NCBI GenBank assembly: GCA_964035775.1
Contig: OZ038313.1
Coordinates: forward strand, 27,895,062-27,959,061
DNA: 64,000 nt
Reading direction: 5' to 3'
Source of the DNA: Osedax frankpressi
Lineage: Eukaryota > Annelida > Polychaeta > Sabellida > Siboglinidae
Part shown: positions 57,974 to 64,000 of the stretch, piece by piece
How the letters are laid out: every line of letters starts with the position of its first letter
Numbering within the stretch: position 1 is the stretch's first letter
Program-made: the position numbers and the translations under genes
Notes under the pieces: model-generated
The model's input: the letters and a program-made list of their open reading frames with translations, nothing else
What the model was told of the DNA's origin: nothing
The model's database searches: none

Positions 57974-60612
57974 TAATAAATTACACCTAATATAAGTTAA
58001 AACATTAATGTATTAAAGTTACACCTAATATAAGTTATAACACTAATATATTAAAGTTACACCTAATATAAGTTATAACATTAAAGTTACACCTAATATA
58101 AGTTATAACATTAAAGTTACACCTAATATAATTTATAACATTAAAGTTACACCTAATATAAGTTATAACATTAATGTATAAAAGTTACACCTAATATAAG
58201 TTATAACATTAATGTATTAAAGTTACACCTAATATAAGTTATAACATTAAAGTTACACCTAATATAAGTTATAACATTAAAGTTACACCTAATATAAGTT
58301 ATAGCATTAATGTATTAAAGTTACACCTAATATAAGTTATAACATTAATGTATTAAAGTTACACCTAATATAAGTTATAACATTAATGTATTAAAGTTAC
58401 ACCTAATATAAGTTATAACATTAATGTATTAAAGTTACACCTAATATAAGTTATAACATTAATGTATTAAAGTTACACCTAATATAAGTTATAACATTAA
58501 AGTTACACCTAATATAAGTTATAACATTAATGTATTAAAGTTATACCTAATATAAGTTATAACATTAATGTATTAAAGTTACACCTAATATAAGTTATAA
58601 CATTAATATATTAAAGTTACACCTAATATAAGTTATAACATTAATGTATTAAAGTTATACCTAATATATGTTATAACATTAATATATTAAAGTTTCACCT
58701 AATATAAGTTATAACATTAATGTATTAAAGTTACACCTAATATAAGTTATAACATTAAAGTTACACCTAATATAAGTTATAACATTAATGTATTAAAGTT
58801 ACACCTAATATAAGTTATAACATTAATATATTAAAGTTACACCTAATATAAGTTATAACATTAATGTATTAAAGTTACACCTAATATAAGTTATAACATT
58901 AATGTATTAAAGTTATACCTAATATAAGTTATAACATTAATATATTAAAGTTACACCTAATATAAGTTATAACATTAATGTATTAAAGTTACACCTAATA
59001 TAAGTTATAACATTAATATATTAAAGTTACACTTAATATAAGTTATAACATTAATGTATTAAAGTTATACCTAATATAAGTTATAACATTAATATATTAA
59101 AGTTTCACCTAATATAAGTTATAACATTAATGTATTAAAGTTACACCTAATATAAGTTATAACATTAAAGTTACACCTAATATAAGTTATAACATTAATG
59201 TATTAAAGTTACACCTAATATAAGTTATAACATTAATATATTAAAGTTACACCTAATATAAGTTATAACATTAATGTATTAAAGTTACACCTAATATAAG
59301 TTATAACATTAATGTATTAAAGTTATACTTAATATAAGTTATAACATTAATATATTAAAGTTACACCTAATATAAGTTATAACATTAATGTATTAAAGTT
59401 ACACCTAATATAAGTTAAAACATTAATATATTAAAGTTACACCTAATATAAGTTATAACATTAATATATTAAAGTTACACCTAATATAAGTTATAACATT
59501 AATGTATTAAAGTTACACCTAATATAAGTTATAACATTAATGTATTAAAGTTATACCTAATATAAGTTATAACATTAATATATATTAATGTTATACCTAA
59601 TATAAGTTATAACATTAATATATTAAAGTTTCACCTAATATAAGTTATAACATTAATGTATTAAAGTTACACCTAATATAAGTTATAACATTAAAGTTAC
59701 ACCTAATATAAGTTATAACATTAATGTATTGAAGTTACACCTAATATAAGTTATAACATTAATGTATTAAAGTTAAACCTAATATAAGTTATAACATTAA
59801 TGTAATAAAGTTACACCTAATATAAGTTATAACATTAATGTATTAAAGTTACACCTAATATAAGTTATAACATTAAAGTTACACCTAATATAAGTTATAA
59901 CTTTAAAGTTACACCTAATATAAGTTATAACTTTAAAGTTACACCTAATATAAGTTATAACATTAAAGTTACACCTATTATAAGTTATAACATTAATGTA
60001 TAGAAGTTACACCTAATATAAGTTATAACATTAAAGTTACACCTAATATAAGTTATAACATTAATGTATTAAAGTTACACCTAATATAAGTTATAACATT
60101 AAAGTTACACCTAATATAAGTTATAACATTAATGTATTAAAGTTACATCTAATATAAGTTATAACATTAATGTATAGAAGTTACACCTAATATAAGTTAT
60201 AACATTAATGTATTAAAGTTACATCTAATATAAGTTATAACATTAATGTATTAAAGTTACACCTAATATAAGTTATAACATTAAAGTTACACCTAATATA
60301 AGTTATAACATTAATGTATTAAAGTTACACCTAATATAAGTTATAACATTAATGTATTAATGTTACACCTAATATAAGTTATAACATTAAAGTTACACCT
60401 AATATAAGTTATAACATTAATGTATTAAAGTTACACCTAATATAAGTTATAACACTAATGTAATAAAGTTACACCTAATATAAGTTATAACATTAATGTA
60501 TTAAAGTTACACCTAATATAAGTTATAACATTAATGTATTAAAGTTACACCTAATATAAGTTATAACATTAATGTATTAAAGTTATACCTAATATAAGTT
60601 ATAACATTAATG
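57974..60612. repeat. Zone E ladder repeat, copy of 2,639 bp
   Basis: Measured between TAATAAATT units at 57974 and 60613. TTATAGCATT 58299/60938, TAGAAG 57362/60001, CTATTATAAG 57336/59975 and TTTCACC 56990/59629 all give 2,639. It exceeds the previous copy by 412 bp: a 410-bp internal tandem duplication plus a two-base insertion (AATATATATTAATG near 59577). It carries TTAAAACATT in place of TTATAACATT at about 57997, shared with the later copies. Confidence 0.88.
58560..59380. repeat. 410-bp internal tandem duplication
   Basis: Within the 2,639-bp copy, TTATACC (58655/59065), TTTCACC (58693/59103) and AATATATTAAAG blocks recur 410 bp apart. The same double block is present in the next copy (TTTCACC 61666/62076, also 410 bp) but not in the 2,227-bp copy, so the event lies between them in the history of the ladder. 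Confidence 0.86.
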
Positions 60613-63583
60613 TAATAAATTACACCTAATATAAGTTAAAACATTAATGTATTAAAGTTACACCTAATATAAGTTATAACACTAATATATTAAAGTTACA
60701 CCTAATATAAGTTATAACATTAAAGTTACACCTAATATAAGTTATAACATTAAAGTTACACCTAATATAATTTATAACATTAAAGTTACACCTAATATAA
60801 GTTATAACATTAATGTATAAAAGTTACACCTAATATAAGTTATAACATTAATGTATTAAAGTTACACCTAATATAAGTTATAACATTAAAGTTACACCTA
60901 ATATAAGTTATAACATTAAAGTTACACCTAATATAAGTTATAGCATTAATGTATTAAAGTTACACCTAATATAAGTTATAACATTAATGTATTAAAGTTA
61001 CACCTAATATAAGTTATAACATTAATGTATTAAAGTTACACCTAATATAAGTTATAACATTAATGTATTAAAGTTACACCTAATATAAGTTATAACATTA
61101 ATGTATTAAAGTTACACCTAATATAAGTTATAACATTAAAGTTACACCTAATATAAGTTATAACATTAATGTATTAAAGTTATACCTAATATAAGTTATA
61201 ACATTAATGTATTAAAGTTACACCTAATATAAGTTATAACATTAATATATTAAAGTTACACCTAATATAAGTTATAACATTAATGTATTAAAGTTATACC
61301 TAATATAAGTTATAACATTAATGTATTAAAGTTACACCTAATATAAGTTATAACATTAATGTATTAAAGTTACACCTAATATAAGTTATAACATTAATGT
61401 ATTAAAGTTACACCTAATATAAGTTATAACATTAATGTATTAAAGTTACACCTAATATAAGTTATAACATTAAAGTTACACCTAATATAAGTTATAACAT
61501 TAATGTATTAAAGTTATACCTAATATAAGTTATAACATTAATGTATTAAAGTTACACCTAATATAAGTTATAACATTAATATATTAAAGTTACACCTAAT
61601 ATAAGTTATAACATTAATGTATTAAAGTTATACCTAATATAAGTTATAACATTAATATATTAAAGTTTCACCTAATATAAGTTATAACATTAATGTATTA
61701 AAGTTACACCTAATATAAGTTATAACATTAAAGTTACACCTAATATAAGTTATAACATTAATGTATTAAAGTTACACCTAATATAAGTTATAACATTAAT
61801 ATATTAAAGTTACACCTAATATAAGTTATAACATTAATGTATTAAAGTTACACCTAATATAAGTTATAACATTAATGTATTAAAGTTATACCTAATATAA
61901 GTTATAACATTAATATATTAAAGTTACACCTAATATAAGTTATAACATTAATGTATTAAAGTTACACCTAATATAAGTTATAACATTAATATATTAAAGT
62001 TACACTTAATATAAGTTATAACATTAATGTATTAAAGTTATACCTAATATAAGTTATAACATTAATATATTAAAGTTTCACCTAATATAAGTTATAACAT
62101 TAATGTATTAAAGTTACACCTAATATAAGTTATAACATTAAAGTTACACCTAATATAAGTTATAACATTAATGTATTAAAGTTACACCTAATATAAGTTA
62201 TAACATTAATATATTAAAGTTACACCTAATATAAGTTATAACATTAATGTATTAAAGTTACACCTAATATAAGTTATAACATTAATGTATTAAAGTTATA
62301 CTTAATATAAGTTATAACATTAATATATTAAAGTTACACCTAATATAAGTTATAACATTAATGTATTAAAGTTACACCTAATATAAGTTAAAACATTAAT
62401 ATATTAAAGTTACACCTAATATAAGTTATAACATTAATATATTAAAGTTACACCTAATATAAGTTATAACATTAATGTATTAAAGTTACACCTAATATAA
62501 GTTATAACATTAATGTATTAAAGTTATACCTAATATAAGTTATAACATTAATATATTAATGTTATACCTAATATAAGTTATAACATTAATATATTAAAGT
62601 TTCACCTAATATAAGTTATAACATTAATGTATTAAAGTTACACCTAATATAAGTTATAACATTAAAGTTACACCTAATATAAGTTATAACATTAATGTAT
62701 TGAAGTTACACCTAATATAAGTTATAACATTAATGTATTAAAGTTAAACCTAATATAAGTTATAACATTAATGTAATAAAGTTACACCTAATATAAGTTA
62801 TAACATTAATGTATTAAAGTTACACCTAATATAAGTTATAACATTAAAGTTACACCTAATATAAGTTATAACTTTAAAGTTACACCTAATATAAGTTATA
62901 ACTTTAAAGTTACACCTAATATAAGTTATAACATTAAAGTTACACCTATTATAAGTTATAACATTAATGTATAGAAGTTACACCTAATATAAGTTATAAC
63001 ATTAAAGTTACACCTAATATAAGTTATAACATTAATGTATTAAAGTTACACCTAATATAAGTTATAACATTAAAGTTACACCTAATATAAGTTATAACAT
63101 TAATGTATTAAAGTTACATCTAATATAAGTTATAACATTAATGTATAGAAGTTACACCTAATATAAGTTATAACATTAATGTATTAAAGTTACATCTAAT
63201 ATAAGTTATAACATTAATGTATTAAAGTTACACCTAATATAAGTTATAACATTAAAGTTACACCTAATATAAGTTATAACATTAATGTATTAAAGTTACA
63301 CCTAATATAAGTTATAACATTAATGTATTAATGTTACACCTAATATAAGTTATAACATTAAAGTTACACCTAATATAAGTTATAACATTAATGTATTAAA
63401 GTTACACCTAATATAAGTTATAACACTAATGTAATAAAGTTACACCTAATATAAGTTATAACATTAATGTATTAAAGTTACACCTAATATAAGTTATAAC
63501 ATTAATGTATTAAAGTTACACCTAATATAAGTTATAACATTAATGTATTAAAGTTATACCTAATATAAGTTATAACATTAATG
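60613..63583. repeat. Zone E ladder repeat, copy of 2,971 bp
   Basis: Measured between TAATAAATT units at 60613 and 63584. TTATAGCATT 60938/63909 gives the same length. It has the 410-bp duplication of the preceding copy but not its two-base insertion, and it adds a 334-bp internal duplication: 2,227 + 410 + 334 = 2,971. Across the interior the offset from the previous copy is 2,973 (TTTCACC 58693/61666 and 59103/62076), returning to 2,971 after the site of the two-base insertion (59629/62600). Confidence 0.88.
60986..61654. repeat. 334-bp internal tandem duplication
   Basis: TTATACC units lie at 61180 and 61294 and again at 61514 and 61628, each pair 334 bp apart. The preceding ladder copy has only the first pair (58541 and 58655). 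The junction near 61,320 joins a TTATACC unit to an ordinary AATGTATT/AAAGTTACACC unit, where the older arrangement has AATATATT/AAAGTTTCACC. Confidence 0.86.
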
Positions 63584-64000
63584 TAATAAATTACACCTAA
63601 TATAAGTTAAAACATTAATGTATTAAAGTTACACCTAATATAAGTTATAACACTAATATATTAAAGTTACACCTAATATAAGTTATAACATTAAAGTTAC
63701 ACCTAATATAAGTTATAACATTAAAGTTACACCTAATATAATTTATAACATTAAAGTTACACCTAATATAAGTTATAACATTAATGTATAAAAGTTACAC
63801 CTAATATAAGTTATAACATTAATGTATTAAAGTTACACCTAATATAAGTTATAACATTAAAGTTACACCTAATATAAGTTATAACATTAAAGTTACACCT
63901 AATATAAGTTATAGCATTAATGTATTAAAGTTACACCTAATATAAGTTATAACATTAATGTATTAAAGTTACACCTAATATAAGTTATAACATTAATGTA
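63584..64000. repeat. Start of the next zone E ladder copy, cut by the window end
   Basis: The one-base-short unit at 63584, the TTAAAACATT unit just after it, the TAATTTATAAC unit near 63739 and TTATAGCATT at 63909 follow the same order as at 60613-60938. At least one further copy therefore begins here. Whether it carries the 410- and 334-bp insertions lies outside the window. Confidence 0.85.

Larger units (their letters stand above)
1..64000. repeat. AT-rich 30/38-bp tandem satellite array filling the window
   Basis: Every stretch I read is a head-to-tail copy of one monomer. It opens with the box AAAGTTACACC, continues with the core TAATATAAGTTATAACATT, and in the long form closes with AATGTATT. 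The consensus is 80% A+T in the 30-bp form and 82% in the 38-bp form, with no CpG. All copies have the same orientation. Bases 1-36 are a long unit missing its first two bases, and 63965-64000 are a long unit missing its last two, so the array continues on both sides. No intervening unique sequence, transposon, tRNA, rRNA or reading frame with a usable start was found, and no gap above 300 bases is free of repeat. Satellites like this usually lie in heterochromatin; a centromeric role is possible but nothing here proves it. Confidence 0.98.

Noticed and set aside
1-64000. CRISPR array
   Set aside because: Regular short repeats are present, but there are no unique spacers: the whole unit repeats, including the stretch between any two boxes. 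No cas-like gene exists in the window.
1-64000. Telomeric repeat
   Set aside because: The minus strand of each unit contains TTAGG once, the arthropod telomere pentamer, but it is never in tandem and sits inside a 30/38-bp unit. This is coincidence.
1-64000. CENP-B box
   Set aside because: The 17-bp box needs TTCG and CGGG. The monomer has no CpG, and the few CpG variants (TTACGCC, CACCGAAT) do not resemble it.
1-64000. Promoters from TATAAG or TTATAA in each unit
   Set aside because: TATA-like strings occur in nearly every monomer because of base composition. No gene or initiation context follows them, so they are not called.
1-64000. Plasmid iterons, a replication origin or a mitochondrial AT-rich control region
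   Set aside because: The array is far longer than iteron sets, no replication gene or unique flank is present, and multi-kilobase higher-order repeats fit nuclear satellite DNA better. Yeast-type ARS consensus was not matched in the core.
1-64000. Retroelement, DNA transposon or other element within the array
   Set aside because: No terminal repeats, coding remnants, poly-A tails or target-site duplications were seen. Every line of sequence is accounted for by the monomer.

Overview
The whole window is one AT-rich tandem satellite. It contains no gene, RNA gene, mobile element or unique sequence that I can find on either strand. The monomer comes in two lengths, 38 bp (long) and 30 bp (short). 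They differ only by an 8-bp segment, AATGTATT, at the 3' end. All copies point the same way, and the array runs off both ends: the window opens two bases into a long unit and closes two bases before the end of another. Sampled stretches give about two long units per short unit, so roughly 1,800 monomers in all. This is an estimate from lengths, not a full count. The consensus is about 80-82% A+T and has no CpG. This is the style of eukaryotic constitutive heterochromatin (pericentromeric, centromeric or subtelomeric). The sequence gives no basis for naming a species or clade.

Above the monomer there is a rich higher-order structure, which I mapped with rare single-base variants used as private markers. 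Zone A (about 1-5.7 kb) holds overlapping tandem duplications with periods 742/780, 1,278 and 1,514/1,552 bp. Zone B (about 5.7-18.7 kb) holds three copies of a higher-order repeat whose simplest form is 4,068 bp. Its first copy is 7,078 bp, and this equals 4,068 plus internal duplications of 190, 1,518 and 1,302 bp exactly. Zone C (about 18.7-40.6 kb) begins with a nearly perfect tandem pair of 5,784/5,822 bp, itself built on an inner repeat of 2,366/2,404 bp, and continues as a mosaic of partial copies. Zone D (about 40.6-49.0 kb) is a tandem pair of about 4.1 kb. Zone E (about 49.2-64 kb) is a 2,468-bp tandem pair, a mixed segment, then a ladder of copies of 2,227, 2,639 and 2,971 bp. That ladder grows by internal duplications of 410 and 334 bp.

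Marker variants are largely zone-specific, so copies resemble their neighbours more than distant copies. This fits local duplication by unequal exchange or replication slippage at every scale from one monomer to several kilobases. The most interesting content is this readable history of nested expansions, together with the 8-bp length dimorphism, which slippage between two ATTAA direct repeats would explain. Boundaries below are approximate (usually within one or two monomers) unless stated as marker positions. All offsets were read by eye from marker positions.
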